A stretch of DNA of 64,000 nt from assembly GCF_014396975.1 (NCBI RefSeq), contig NZ_CP060719.1:1460001-1524000 (forward strand), given 5' to 3'. Made by a program: the position numbers and the translations under genes. Below are positions 28,585-37,338 of this stretch, piece by piece; the first letter of the stretch is position 1, and every line of letters begins with the position of its first letter. The stretch comes from Thermomonas carbonis (GTDB taxonomy: Bacteria > Pseudomonadota > Gammaproteobacteria > Xanthomonadales > Xanthomonadaceae). Under the pieces are notes generated by a model. That model was not told the origin of the DNA and ran no database searches. It saw nothing but the letters and a program-made list of their open reading frames with translations.

Positions 28585-29517
28585 ATGAGCGCGGCCGTTG
28601 GTGCAGGCCCGCTGGATCGGCGCGGCGTGTGGATCGCGATTGCGGCGTACGTCGCCTGGGGCCTGATGCCGCTGTACTGGCATCTGCTGAAGGTGGTCCC
28701 GGCGATGCAGATCATGGCCCACCGGGTGGTCTGGAGCGCGCTGCTGGTCTGCGGCTGGCTGGGCTTCAAGTACGGCCGTGGCTGGGTGCGGGAAACGTTG
28801 TCGCGGCCGCATGCGGCGCCGCTGCTGGCCCTGAGCGGTGCGCTGATCGCGTTCAACTGGGGGCTTTACATCTGGGCGGTGAATGCCGGCCACGTGGTGG
28901 AGTCCGCCCTCGGCTACTTCATCAATCCGCTGCTCAGCGTGATGCTGGGCGTGGTGGTGCTGAAGGAGCGGCTCAACCGGGTGCAGTGGCTGTCGGTGGG
29001 GATCGCCGCCATCGGCGTGCTGTGGCTGACCGTGAGCTACGGCAGCTTCCCGTGGATCGCATTGGCGCTGGCCGCGTCGTTCGGCATCTATGGCCTGGTG
29101 CGCAAGCTGCTGGGCGTGCCGCCGGTGCGTGGCCTGGGCGTGGAAAGCCTGTGGCTGCTGTTGCCTGCGCTCGCCTTCCTGCTGTGGAGCGAGGCGAGCG
29201 GCCAAGGTCAACTGTTGCCGCATGCCGCTGCACCGAGTTGGGGCTGGAGCGTACTGGGCCTGCTGGTGTTCGGCGGCGTGCTGACCTCGCTGCCGCTGAT
29301 CGGCTTTGCCGCCGCGGTGCAGCGCATTCCCTATTCGCTGGTGGGACTGCTGCAGTACATCTCGCCGACCCTGCAGCTGCTGGTCGGCGTGCTGGTGCTG
29401 CACGAGCCGTTCGGTCAGGAACGCGCGATCGGCTTCGGCTTCATCTGGCTCGCGCTGGCGCTGTATGCGGCCGAGGGCCTGCTGCGTTCGCGGCGCACAA
29501 AACCCGCCATCGCCTGA
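28585..29517 (+). CDS. rarD: EamA-family transporter RarD
   Basis: Inner-membrane transporter of the RarD subfamily, 310 aa with ten hydrophobic helices. Diagnostic segments are AYVAWGLMPLYWHLLK, MAHRVVWS, NWGLYIWAVNAGHVVESALGYFINPL and a C-terminal GFIWLALALYAAEGL. The physiological substrate of RarD proteins is not firmly known. The start ATG 28585 is chosen because the open frame upstream overlaps the previous gene without homology. Convergent with a hydrolase gene 24 bases beyond the stop. Confidence 0.92.
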   Translation: MSAAVGAGPLDRRGVWIAIAAYVAWGLMPLYWHLLKVVPAMQIMAHRVVWSALLVCGWLGFKYGRGWVRETLSRPHAAPLLALSGALIAFNWGLYIWAVNAGHVVESALGYFINPLLSVMLGVVVLKERLNRVQWLSVGIAAIGVLWLTVSYGSFPWIALALAASFGIYGLVRKLLGVPPVRGLGVESLWLLLPALAFLLWSEASGQGQLLPHAAAPSWGWSVLGLLVFGGVLTSLPLIGFAAAVQRIPYSLVGLLQYISPTLQLLVGVLVLHEPFGQERAIGFGFIWLALALYAAEGLLRSRRTKPAIA

Positions 29518-29541
29518 GGCGCGGCATCGATCACGCCGCAA

Positions 29542-30639
29542 TCAGACGTGGTGTGGACGCCGCGGTTGTGACAACGCCAGCGGTTCCGGGCAGAAATTGC
29601 GTGCAGGCGTTGCGTTGTCCAGCCAGTCGATCACCGTCGGTGCCAGCAGGTCCAGGCGCATCGGCAGACTGATGTGGTCTTCGCCAGCCACTTCGATGTA
29701 GTGCGCGCGCGGCGCGGCGGCGGCCAGCGCGCGACCATGCGCGACCGGTACGTGCTGGTCCTCGCGGCCATGCAGCAACAGTACGCACGCCGGCACCTGC
29801 GCGAGCGCCGCACTTACGTCGATCTGGTCCAGCGGCAATTGCAGGGTATCGCCGGCATGCGCAATCGCCCGCTCCAGCGCGGCATCGTCCAGTTGCATGC
29901 GCAGCATGCGGTGGGTGAGCTGCTGGGCGAGCGTTTCCGGCGGCTTCGACAACATGTGCGGGACCATGTCGCGGATCGCGCTACCGGCGTTGTCGAACGA
30001 TTCGATGGCGATGACGTTGTCCACCTGCGCACCGAGTTCGCGCGCGCTGAAGATCGCGGTCGCGGCGCCGTAGGACACGCCCATCAGGTGCAGCGGGCCG
30101 ACCACCTCGCCACGCGCGCGCAGCGCCGTGATCGCATCGGCCACGTCGCGCGCTTCGCGCAGGCCGTAGCCCGAAAGTGCTGTACCGGAACGCCCGTGGT
30201 TGCGCAGGTCCAGGCTGATCGTGCGATAGCCGGCCTGCGCGAGTTGCAGCGACCATGGCAGCAGCGAGCCGCCATCCATCATCCAGCCATGCAGCAAGAC
30301 CACCGTGCCGCGCGGTGCCATCGGGGTGGCGCGCGGGATGGCGAAGTCGAGATCGAACTGCATGCGCCCGTGTTGCGTGCCGTCGGGACGGTAAGCGTAG
30401 TCCAGCACGTAGTCGCCCGGATCGAACGCACGCCAGAACAGCGGCACGCCCGCGGACGTGACCACGAAGCCTTGCCGATGCGGCAGTCGCGCCACTGCCT
30501 GGTCGATGCGTGCGGTCGGCAGGATCGGCGAAGTGCCGCCGGGCGCGACCAGGCGCTTGCCGAGCATGTCGGCGGCGTCCGGCCAGGCGAAGCCGGCCAG
30601 CAACAGGCAGGCGCAGAGGAGGAGCAATGCGCGACGCAT
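29542..30639 (-). CDS. Alpha/beta hydrolase, exported or membrane-anchored
   Basis: Serine hydrolase, 365 aa, with an N-terminal hydrophobic leader (about 1-20). Conserved features are the oxyanion HGWMMDGG, the strand SLDLRNHGRSG, nucleophile elbow GVSYGA, acid in HGREDQHVP and histidine in GEDHISLP. The pattern fits a periplasmic esterase or lipase-like protein; substrate unknown. It is on the minus strand between rarD and an ABC exporter, with a strong hairpin upstream that should isolate it from the exporter transcript. Confidence 0.85.
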   Translation of the reverse strand: MRRALLLLCACLLLAGFAWPDAADMLGKRLVAPGGTSPILPTARIDQAVARLPHRQGFVVTSAGVPLFWRAFDPGDYVLDYAYRPDGTQHGRMQFDLDFAIPRATPMAPRGTVVLLHGWMMDGGSLLPWSLQLAQAGYRTISLDLRNHGRSGTALSGYGLREARDVADAITALRARGEVVGPLHLMGVSYGAATAIFSARELGAQVDNVIAIESFDNAGSAIRDMVPHMLSKPPETLAQQLTHRMLRMQLDDAALERAIAHAGDTLQLPLDQIDVSAALAQVPACVLLLHGREDQHVPVAHGRALAAAAPRAHYIEVAGEDHISLPMRLDLLAPTVIDWLDNATPARNFCPEPLALSQPRRPHHV

Positions 30640-30716
30640 GGGCGCGATCCAGACGGCAGGGGGTCGCGCAGCGTATGGGTCGCCGGCCCGCGCATCTACC
30701 GCATTCGCGTGACAGT

Positions 30717-30761
30717 GCGATGACAGGCAGCAGGCATTCAGCCTGTGCCGCCTGTCATCGC
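30717..30761. terminator. Strong nested hairpin at the end of the exporter operon
   Basis: GCGATGACAGGC (30717-30728) pairs perfectly with GCCTGTCATCGC (30750-30761), 12 pairs, and an inner stem CAGGC/GCCTG (30731-30735 with 30741-30745) stacks inside. It lies 14 bases past the stop of the minus-strand permease gene. There is no long U-run, but the stem strength and position argue for transcript ending or 3' protection. Confidence 0.65.
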
Positions 30762-30774
30762 GGCGGCGCGTCGT

Positions 30775-32094
30775 TCAGGCGCCGCGCAGGGCGTCGGTCA
30801 CCGGCAGGCTGGCCGCGCGGAGGGCGGGGAACAGGCCGCCAATGAAGCCGATCGCCAGCGCCCACTTCAGTCCTTCCCACAGCAGCGCGGGGCTGACCTT
30901 GAATTCGAAGCTGAGCTGCGACGTGCCGCCGGCCAGCGTCGAGGCGGTATAGCCATTGAACACCAGCCAGGCGACCAGCCCGCCGAGCAAGCCGCCGAGC
31001 AGGGCCAGCAGCATCGTTTCCAGCATCACCGCGATCACCACCGGCACGCCGCGGAAACCGATCGCTCGCAGCGTCGCGATCTCGCGCGCGCGCGAGGCGA
31101 CGGTGGCGAACATGGTGTTGAGCGCACCGAACACCGCGCCGATCGCCATGATCGAACCCACCACGATGCCGATGATGCGCAGCACCTTGGTCAGCGCTTC
31201 GGATTGCTTGCTGAAATAACTCAGCGTGGTATCGGCTTCGACCTGCAGGCGCGGATCCGCCGCCAGGGTCGCCTTGAATGCGTTGAATTCCTTCGCGCCC
31301 ACGAGCTTCGCGTACATCGACGCACGGCTGCTGCCGCGTCGGTAGGTTGCCGATACCACCTCGGCATCGGCCCACATTTCCGACGCCGTGGCGTCCCTGG
31401 AATCGAAGATGCCGACGACCGTCCACGCCTGGTTGCCCAACCGTACCTGCTTGCCGACCGCCAGCCCGGCGAACTGCCGCTGCGCGCCGGTCCCCACCAC
31501 GAGTTCGCGGCGTCCGGGCTGGAAGGTGCGCCCTTCGACCAGCTTCAGGCCGGGGCGTACCGCGAAGGCCATGTCGCCCACGCCGCGCAGGCTGACGTTG
31601 CCGTCGTCCTTGCTGTCCTTCAGCGGAACGGTGGCGGCCACCAGCAGCTCCGCGGATGCGAGCGGCCTGCCTTCGCCATCGCGCGCGATCTGCGGCGCGC
31701 GGCTGATCGCATCGATCTGCTCGCGCGACAGCACCGACCCCAGTTCGGCCGACGAGCCACCGCGCAGCACGATGGCGGTGTCCTCGCTGCCGCTGGCGCT
31801 CACCGTTTGCCGGTAGCCTTCGCCCATCGCCAGCAGCGCCACCAGCACGCCCACCACGCCGGCGATGCCGATGACCACCACCGACGAAGCGCCGATGCGC
31901 TGCGACAGGGTGCTGATGCCGACCTGGGTGACGGAGGCCGCCTGCCGGCCACTGCGGGTGAATGCCATCCACAGGGCGAACAGCGCGACCGCGCCGAGCA
32001 GCGCCGGCCACGGCAACACGATCCACGCGGCCAGGAGTGCGGCCAACAGCAGGGCCAGGCCGAAGCCGCGCAACAGTGACTTCATCTTCTTCAT
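30775..32094 (-). CDS. MacB/FtsX-type ABC transporter permease 2
   Basis: Membrane component of a tripartite exporter, 439 aa. One or two N-terminal helices (about 8-45) and the core helix near 75-95 precede a periplasmic MacB-like domain (about 100-310), then three FtsX-type helices (about 320-430) containing ASRAREIATLRAIGF, the coupling segment that contacts the ATPase. The start ATG 32094 is preceded by a purine-rich GGGGAACG; an alternative start lies ten codons upstream. The extra N-terminal helix pair is not found in the partner permease. Last gene of the adaptor-ATPase-permease operon. Confidence 0.88.
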   Translation of the reverse strand: MKKMKSLLRGFGLALLLAALLAAWIVLPWPALLGAVALFALWMAFTRSGRQAASVTQVGISTLSQRIGASSVVVIGIAGVVGVLVALLAMGEGYRQTVSASGSEDTAIVLRGGSSAELGSVLSREQIDAISRAPQIARDGEGRPLASAELLVAATVPLKDSKDDGNVSLRGVGDMAFAVRPGLKLVEGRTFQPGRRELVVGTGAQRQFAGLAVGKQVRLGNQAWTVVGIFDSRDATASEMWADAEVVSATYRRGSSRASMYAKLVGAKEFNAFKATLAADPRLQVEADTTLSYFSKQSEALTKVLRIIGIVVGSIMAIGAVFGALNTMFATVASRAREIATLRAIGFRGVPVVIAVMLETMLLALLGGLLGGLVAWLVFNGYTASTLAGGTSQLSFEFKVSPALLWEGLKWALAIGFIGGLFPALRAASLPVTDALRGA

Positions 32095-32104
32095 GTCGTT
32101 CCCC

Positions 32105-33271
32105 TCAACGGCCCGCGAGGGCATCGACGATGTTCAGGCGCATGGCGCGGATCGCGGGCAGCGCGCCGACCAGCAGGCCGATCGCGACCATCAAAGCGAG
32201 GCCCAGCGACCAGCTGCGCCAACCGATCGCCGGCAGGTTGATGGCACCGTTGCTGGCGGCACCCACGATGGGGGCCAGCACCGTCGCCAGCGCCAGGCCG
32301 AGTACGCCGCCGATCAGCACCAGTACCACCGATTCGGCGAGGACCATGCCCAGTACGCTGGTGCTGCTGAAGCCGATGGTCTTGAGCACCGCCAGCTCCG
32401 ACGTGCGTTCGCGCACTGCCTGCGCCATGGTGTTGCCGGTGAGCAACAACAGGGTGAAGAACACCGCGCCCATGATGGAACCCACGATCAGCCCGATGTC
32501 GGCCATCTGCTTGAGCTGGGAGGCGAAGGCCGCCTGCTCGTTCATGGTCTTGGTTTCGTGCGGCGAATTCATCGACAGCGCGTCGATGGCCTTGGCGGCG
32601 GCGTCGCTGCGGTTCACGTCGGACACGCGGCTGATGTACCAGCCCACGTCACCGTCCACGTAGGGCGTGGATTCCTCGAAGTACTTGTAGTGCATCAGGA
32701 TCAGCGCATCGAAGAAACCGGCCTGCTTCTTGTCCTTCGGGGTGAGCGTGCCGACGATGTCGAACGACCAGTTCAGGGTGCCGTCGCTGTTGGGGAAGAT
32801 GTTCGACTGCAACGGGATCTTCTGCCCGACCTTCCAGCCGAAGCGCTTCATCATCGCCTCGCCCACCAGGATGCCGGTGCGGTTGGCCTTCCACGCCTGC
32901 ACTTGCGCCGGGTCCACGTGGATCTCCGGGTACAGGTCCAGGTAGTTGTCTGCCACCGCGAAGGTGAACAACTGGTTGCGCGGGTTCTGGTAGACGCCGC
33001 CGAACCAGTTGGCGTGGGTCACGTCCTCGATGTTGTCGACCTTGCGCAGGCGGGCTTCCAGCGACTGCGGCAGGCTGTCCATGAACGACAGCCGGGACGA
33101 CGTCTGCAGGCGCTGCGCGCCGTCCGCGTTCTGCCCGAGCGACGCGAACGTGGTGCGGATTCCGTCCAGCATGCCGAACAGCAGGAACGCGGCCAGGATC
33201 GAGGCCAGGGTCAGGAAGGTGCGGGTCTTGCGCCGGAACAGCGCCGCCCAGATGAGGTGGAAGTATTTCAT
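32105..33271 (-). CDS. MacB/FtsX-type ABC transporter permease 1
   Basis: Second permease of the exporter, 388 aa: first helix about 17-37, periplasmic MacB-like domain about 40-250, then three helices (about 265-385). It carries the coupling motif ERTSELAVLKTIGF and ends APAIRAMRLNIVDAL-like. The ATPase domain that MacB has fused at its N-terminus is a separate gene here, 21 bases upstream. Together the two permeases presumably form a heterodimer; substrate unknown. Confidence 0.9.
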   Translation of the reverse strand: MKYFHLIWAALFRRKTRTFLTLASILAAFLLFGMLDGIRTTFASLGQNADGAQRLQTSSRLSFMDSLPQSLEARLRKVDNIEDVTHANWFGGVYQNPRNQLFTFAVADNYLDLYPEIHVDPAQVQAWKANRTGILVGEAMMKRFGWKVGQKIPLQSNIFPNSDGTLNWSFDIVGTLTPKDKKQAGFFDALILMHYKYFEESTPYVDGDVGWYISRVSDVNRSDAAAKAIDALSMNSPHETKTMNEQAAFASQLKQMADIGLIVGSIMGAVFFTLLLLTGNTMAQAVRERTSELAVLKTIGFSSTSVLGMVLAESVVLVLIGGVLGLALATVLAPIVGAASNGAINLPAIGWRSWSLGLALMVAIGLLVGALPAIRAMRLNIVDALAGR

Positions 33272-33292
33272 CGCATGCTCCCGTGGCCGGCC

Positions 33293-33985
33293 TCAGGCCG
33301 GGTCGGCGTGTTCGCCGACCAGCGTGCCCTTGTCCAGGTGCAGGGTGTGGCTGGCGTACTCGGCGGCCTTGGGGTCGTGGGTGACCATGACGATGGTCTT
33401 GCCATGCTCGCGGTTGAGCGTCTGCAGCAGGCCCAGGATGTCCTCGGCGGACTGGCGGTCGAGGTCGCCGGTGGGTTCGTCGCAGATCAGCAGGGTCGGG
33501 TCGGAGACGATCGCGCGGGCAATCGCCACGCGTTGCTGCTGGCCGCCGGACAACTCCGCGGGCTTGTGGCTGACGCGATCGGACAGCCCCACCAGCTGCA
33601 GCGCGACCTGCGCGTTGCGCTTGCGCTGCGCGCCGGACAGGCGGGTCAGCAGCAATGGCAGCTCGACGTTCTTCTGCGCGGTCAGCGCCGGCATCAGGTT
33701 GTAGAACTGGAACACGTAGCCGACGTGCTGGCTGCGCCAGTGCGCCAGCTGGCCCCCACCGAGCTGGTCGATGCGCTGGCCGGCCACTTCGATGGTGCCG
33801 GCCGTAGGCGAATCCAGGCCGCCGATGAGGTTGAGCAGGGTGGTCTTGCCGGAGCCCGACGGGCCCATCAGCGCGACGAAATCCCCCTCCGCGATGTCCA
33901 GGTCGATGCCGTGCAGGACCTCGACTTTCTCGGGCCCGCGCTGGTAGGTCTTGGTGAGGTTGTGGATCGAAACCAGGGATGCCAT
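33293..33985 (-). CDS. ABC transporter ATP-binding protein (MacB/LolD type)
   Basis: Cytoplasmic ATPase of the exporter, 230 aa. Walker A GPSGSGKTT (41-49), Q-loop in YVFQFYNLMP, signature LSGGQQQR, Walker B LLICDEPTGDLD and switch histidine in VMVTHD are complete. The length and the QFYNLMPALTAQKNV segment match the LolD/MacB group used by mechanotransmission exporters. The start is ATG 33985; longer open sequence upstream is in another gene's territory. Confidence 0.94.
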   Translation of the reverse strand: MASLVSIHNLTKTYQRGPEKVEVLHGIDLDIAEGDFVALMGPSGSGKTTLLNLIGGLDSPTAGTIEVAGQRIDQLGGGQLAHWRSQHVGYVFQFYNLMPALTAQKNVELPLLLTRLSGAQRKRNAQVALQLVGLSDRVSHKPAELSGGQQQRVAIARAIVSDPTLLICDEPTGDLDRQSAEDILGLLQTLNREHGKTIVMVTHDPKAAEYASHTLHLDKGTLVGEHADPA

Positions 33986-34068
33986 GGCTGCCTCGTCGAT
34001 GGATGTCGGGTCGTTGGTTCTGGGATGGGCGGCGATGCGGTGCTGCCCGCAAGTTCGATGGATGGCGG

Positions 34069-35304
34069 TCAGTCGGTGCCGGTGGCCACGGGAGTGCCGT
34101 CCACCAATCCCGCGGGCGGCGCGACCACCACGGTTTCGCCCGGTGCCAGGCCGGAGATCACTTCGCGGTGTTCGCCGAGCGCGCCGCCGGCCTGCACCTT
34201 GCGCAGCTCGACGATGTCCTCGCCGCCGACCACGAAGATGGCGTCGCCGCCATCGCGCCGGACGATCGCGCTGGCCGGGACGCGCACGCCGCGCTTCGGC
34301 TCGGCATTCGCCTCTGTGGCCTTTTCCAGGAAGCTCACGGTCACGCCCATGTCCGGCACGATGCGCGCGTCGCGCGCCTTCAGCGCCACCCGCACCTTGA
34401 CCGTGGCCTTGCCGCGGTCGGCGGTGGGGATGATCGCGATGACCTCGGCGGGGATTTTCCAGTCCGGGTAGGAGTTCAGGGTGGCTTCCACCGGCATCTT
34501 CGGCTGGACCCGGCCGATGTAGGCCTCGCCGACGTCCACTTCGACCTCCAGCGAATCCATGTCGACGATGGTGCCGATACCGGTGCGGGTGAAACCGCCG
34601 CCGGCGGACAGCGGCGACACGATCTCGCCGGGCTGCGCCGCCTTGGCGATCACCACGCCCGCGAACGGCGCGCGCACGATGGTGTTGTCGACGCCGTTGC
34701 TGGCGATGGCCAGGCTGTTGCGCGCGACCTGCGCGTTGCGTTGCGCGGTGGCCACCTGCGCGCGGAGTGCGTCGCGCTGGGCCACCGCCTGTTCGAACTG
34801 CGCGCGCGAGACCAGCTTCTGGCCGACCAGCGCGCCGAGCCGTGCGGCGTTTGCCTCGGCTTCCTTCAACTGCGCCTGGCTGCCGAGGATCTGGCTCTGC
34901 GCGGCGGCCAGCTGCGAGGCGGACAGGGCGCGCTGGGCATCGGCATCGACCGGATCCAGCGTTGCCATCACCTGCCCGGCTTCGACCCGCTGGCCTTCCT
35001 CGATCAGGACCTCGCGCACGCGCCCGGTGATCTTCGACGAGACCGTCGCCATTCGTCGCGCCACCACGTAGCCACTGGCGTCCAGCACGGAGGCACTGCC
35101 GCTGCCAGCACTCAGCGAGACCGCGCTCGCCGTCTGCACCGGTACCGCCTGGTCGCGACCGAACAGGAACCAGCCGGCCGCGCCCAGCACCACCACTGCG
35201 CCGGCTGCGGCCAGGCCGATCCACAGGCCCTTGCGGGAGGTCGGCGGCGGCGGGGCGCTGCGGTCGATCTTGAGGGAGTTGAGCAGGTCGGCTGAATTGG
35301 TCAT
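34069..35304 (-). CDS. Periplasmic adaptor (HlyD/MacA-type) of the ABC exporter
   Basis: Membrane-fusion protein, 411 aa. N-terminal cytoplasmic tail, one membrane helix (about 26-48), barrel-sandwich/lipoyl halves (VSSKITGRVREVLIEEGQRVEAGQV), a coiled-coil hairpin (about 120-200) and beta-barrel plus membrane-proximal domains (about 210-410). First gene of a four-gene minus-strand operon (adaptor, ATPase, two permeases). The start ATG 35304 is supported by family length. The exporter would need a TolC-type outer-membrane channel encoded elsewhere. Confidence 0.92.
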   Translation of the reverse strand: MTNSADLLNSLKIDRSAPPPPTSRKGLWIGLAAAGAVVVLGAAGWFLFGRDQAVPVQTASAVSLSAGSGSASVLDASGYVVARRMATVSSKITGRVREVLIEEGQRVEAGQVMATLDPVDADAQRALSASQLAAAQSQILGSQAQLKEAEANAARLGALVGQKLVSRAQFEQAVAQRDALRAQVATAQRNAQVARNSLAIASNGVDNTIVRAPFAGVVIAKAAQPGEIVSPLSAGGGFTRTGIGTIVDMDSLEVEVDVGEAYIGRVQPKMPVEATLNSYPDWKIPAEVIAIIPTADRGKATVKVRVALKARDARIVPDMGVTVSFLEKATEANAEPKRGVRVPASAIVRRDGGDAIFVVGGEDIVELRKVQAGGALGEHREVISGLAPGETVVVAPPAGLVDGTPVATGTD

Positions 35305-35605
35305 GGGCGATGCGAAGCAGAGGAGGGATCCGGGATGGACGCCGGCAATGATGCGTGCCGCGTGATGGTCGCCACCTTCGGACAAGCGATTCCTGCTGTC
35401 AAGTTTCCTTTACATATCGATGTCGGCGCGCAGGCGGTGGTCGCCGTGGTCGCGAATGCATGCGCCATTCCCGATGCACGCAGGCTAGCGCTGGCGGCGA
35501 TGGCGGTCACCTGACGGTTGTCATGTCGATTGCATGAAAGCCGCGACTGCCGGCATGGGCATGTTGCGCGGAGGATGCACGCCATCGACCACGGGGAGAT
35601 GTGCG
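35305..35605. other. Divergent regulatory region between two ABC exporters
   Basis: 301 bases with no convincing gene. On the minus strand a perfect TTGACA lies at 35400-35395, but no good -10 follows at 16-18 bases. AT-richer sequence at 35403-35422 and repeated TTGTCATG/TTGCATGA-like words at 35518-35538 could be operator or promoter material. As it separates two exporter operons, one with a DesK/DesR pair, a response-regulator site is expected here, but I cannot define it. Confidence 0.4.
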
Positions 35606-36535
35606 ATGCACGGCAACGATGAGGTACTGGCGCGCTTGCAGCAGGCAGGCAAGGCCTACGGCAAGCTGCGTGCGCTGGACGGGTTGGACCTGTCGCTGCG
35701 TGCAGGTGAGGTCACCTCGCTGCTCGGTGCCAACGGTGCCGGCAAGACCACCGCGATCGGCCTGCTGCTGGGCCTGTTGCGCGCGGACAGCGGCACGGTC
35801 CAATTGTTCGGGCGCGACCCGCGCGAGCTCGCCGCACGCCGCCGGATCGGGGTGATGCTGCAGACCGCCGGCCTGCCGGAACGCCTGCGCGTCGGCGAGT
35901 TGCTCACGCAGGCGCGCAGCTATTACCCGGACGCGCGCAGCATCGCCGACTGCGTGGCGCTGGCCGGCCTGGACGGCTTGCTGGATCGCCCCTACGGCAA
36001 GCTCTCCGGCGGCCAGCAGCGGCGCGTGCAGTTCGCCATCGCGGTGTGCGGCCGGCCGCGCCTGCTGTTCCTCGACGAACCCACCACCGGCCTCGACATC
36101 GATGCCCGGCAGAAGCTCTGGCAGGCGATCCGCGAACTGGTCGCGCAGGGCAGTGGCGTGCTGCTGACCACCCATTATCTGGAAGAAGCCGAGGCGCTGT
36201 CCGACCGCGTGGTCGTGCTCGATCGCGGCAAGCTGGTCGCCGAAGGCAGCGTGCGCGAGATCCGCGCGCATGTCTCGCAACGCCGCGTGCGTTGCATCAC
36301 CGGCATCGATGCTGCCCTGGCCGCGCGCTGGCCCGGCGTGCGCGAGGCGGTGCGCGATGGCGAGTACCTGCGCATCGTCGCCGAGACGGCCGAACCGGTG
36401 GTGCGACGTTTGTTCGATGCCGATCCGGACCTGCACGAACTGGAAGTGCAACGCGCCGGCCTGGCCGACGCCTTCCTCGAACTCACCCGCAACGCCGACT
36501 CGGCTGATGTCGAGCAAGCAAAGGAAGCCGCCTGA
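35606..36535 (+). CDS. ABC-2 transporter ATP-binding protein
   Basis: ATPase of a drug/antibiotic-type exporter, 309 aa. Walker A GANGAGKTT, signature LSGGQQRR, Walker B LLFLDEPTTGLD and switch LLTTHYLEEAE are intact, followed by a C-terminal extension of about 90 residues typical of the DrrA/CcmA group. The start ATG 35606 has GGGGAG upstream. Its stop overlaps the permease start by one base (TGATG). Confidence 0.93.
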   Translation: MHGNDEVLARLQQAGKAYGKLRALDGLDLSLRAGEVTSLLGANGAGKTTAIGLLLGLLRADSGTVQLFGRDPRELAARRRIGVMLQTAGLPERLRVGELLTQARSYYPDARSIADCVALAGLDGLLDRPYGKLSGGQQRRVQFAIAVCGRPRLLFLDEPTTGLDIDARQKLWQAIRELVAQGSGVLLTTHYLEEAEALSDRVVVLDRGKLVAEGSVREIRAHVSQRRVRCITGIDAALAARWPGVREAVRDGEYLRIVAETAEPVVRRLFDADPDLHELEVQRAGLADAFLELTRNADSADVEQAKEAA

Positions 36536-37299
36536 TGAACGCCATCGTCCACCACGCCACGTATTCCTCGTGGCGCAGCTATCTGCAGGAAGCGAAGTGC
36601 GAGTTCCTGCGCATGCTTCGCGAGCCGTCGTTCTGCCTGCCGGTGATCTGTTTTCCGGTGCTGTTCTATCTGTTGTTCGGCGTGCTCCTCGACAAGGGCA
36701 CAGGCGGGGCGTCGCAGTATCTGCTCGCCACGTACGGTGCGTTCGGGGTGATCGGCGCGGGGCTCTTCGGTTTCGGCGTGACCATCGCGGTGGATCGCGA
36801 GAAAGGCCTGCTGCGGCTCAAGCGCGCGCTGCCGGTGCCGCCCGGCGCGATGCTGCTGGCGAAGATGGTGATGGCAATGCTGTTCGCCGCGATCATCTCG
36901 CTGGTGCTGGCGGTGATCGCCGCGACCGTGGCCGGGGTGGTGCTGGAGCCATCGCAATGGATCCGCCTGTTCGTGATCAACGTGCTCGGCGTGCTGCCGT
37001 TCTGCGCGATCGGCCTGTACGTGGGCTCGCTGGTCGGCGGCAACGCGGCACCGGCGCTGCTGAACATGCTGTACCTGCCGATGGCCTTCCTGTCCGGCCT
37101 GTGGCTGCCACTGACGATGCTGCCCGACATTCTCTCCACCATCGCACCCGTGTGGCCGGCGTATCACCTGGGGCAGCTCGCGCTGAAAGTGGTCGGCTTC
37201 GACATGGGCCAGCCGATCGGCATGCACGTGGCCGTGCTTCTCGGCATCACCGCGCTGTTCTTCGTGCTGGCGCAGCGCCGCCTGTCCGCGGCGGAATGA
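36535..37299 (+). CDS. ABC-2 type permease
   Basis: Six-helix integral membrane partner of the preceding ATPase, 254 aa. Visible features are the first amphipathic segment KCEFLRMLREPSF, helix FPVLFYLLFGVLL, the coupling region IAVDREKGLLRLKRALPVPP and the C-terminal TIAPVWPAYHLGQLAL. Translationally coupled to the ATPase. Substrate unknown; co-location with a DesK/DesR-type system suggests export of, or response to, a membrane-active compound or change in membrane fluidity. Confidence 0.9.
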   Translation: MNAIVHHATYSSWRSYLQEAKCEFLRMLREPSFCLPVICFPVLFYLLFGVLLDKGTGGASQYLLATYGAFGVIGAGLFGFGVTIAVDREKGLLRLKRALPVPPGAMLLAKMVMAMLFAAIISLVLAVIAATVAGVVLEPSQWIRLFVINVLGVLPFCAIGLYVGSLVGGNAAPALLNMLYLPMAFLSGLWLPLTMLPDILSTIAPVWPAYHLGQLALKVVGFDMGQPIGMHVAVLLGITALFFVLAQRRLSAAE

Positions 37300-37338
37300 G
37301 CGTGCCATGATCCGCGCAGCCCGCCACCGGAGCGACCC

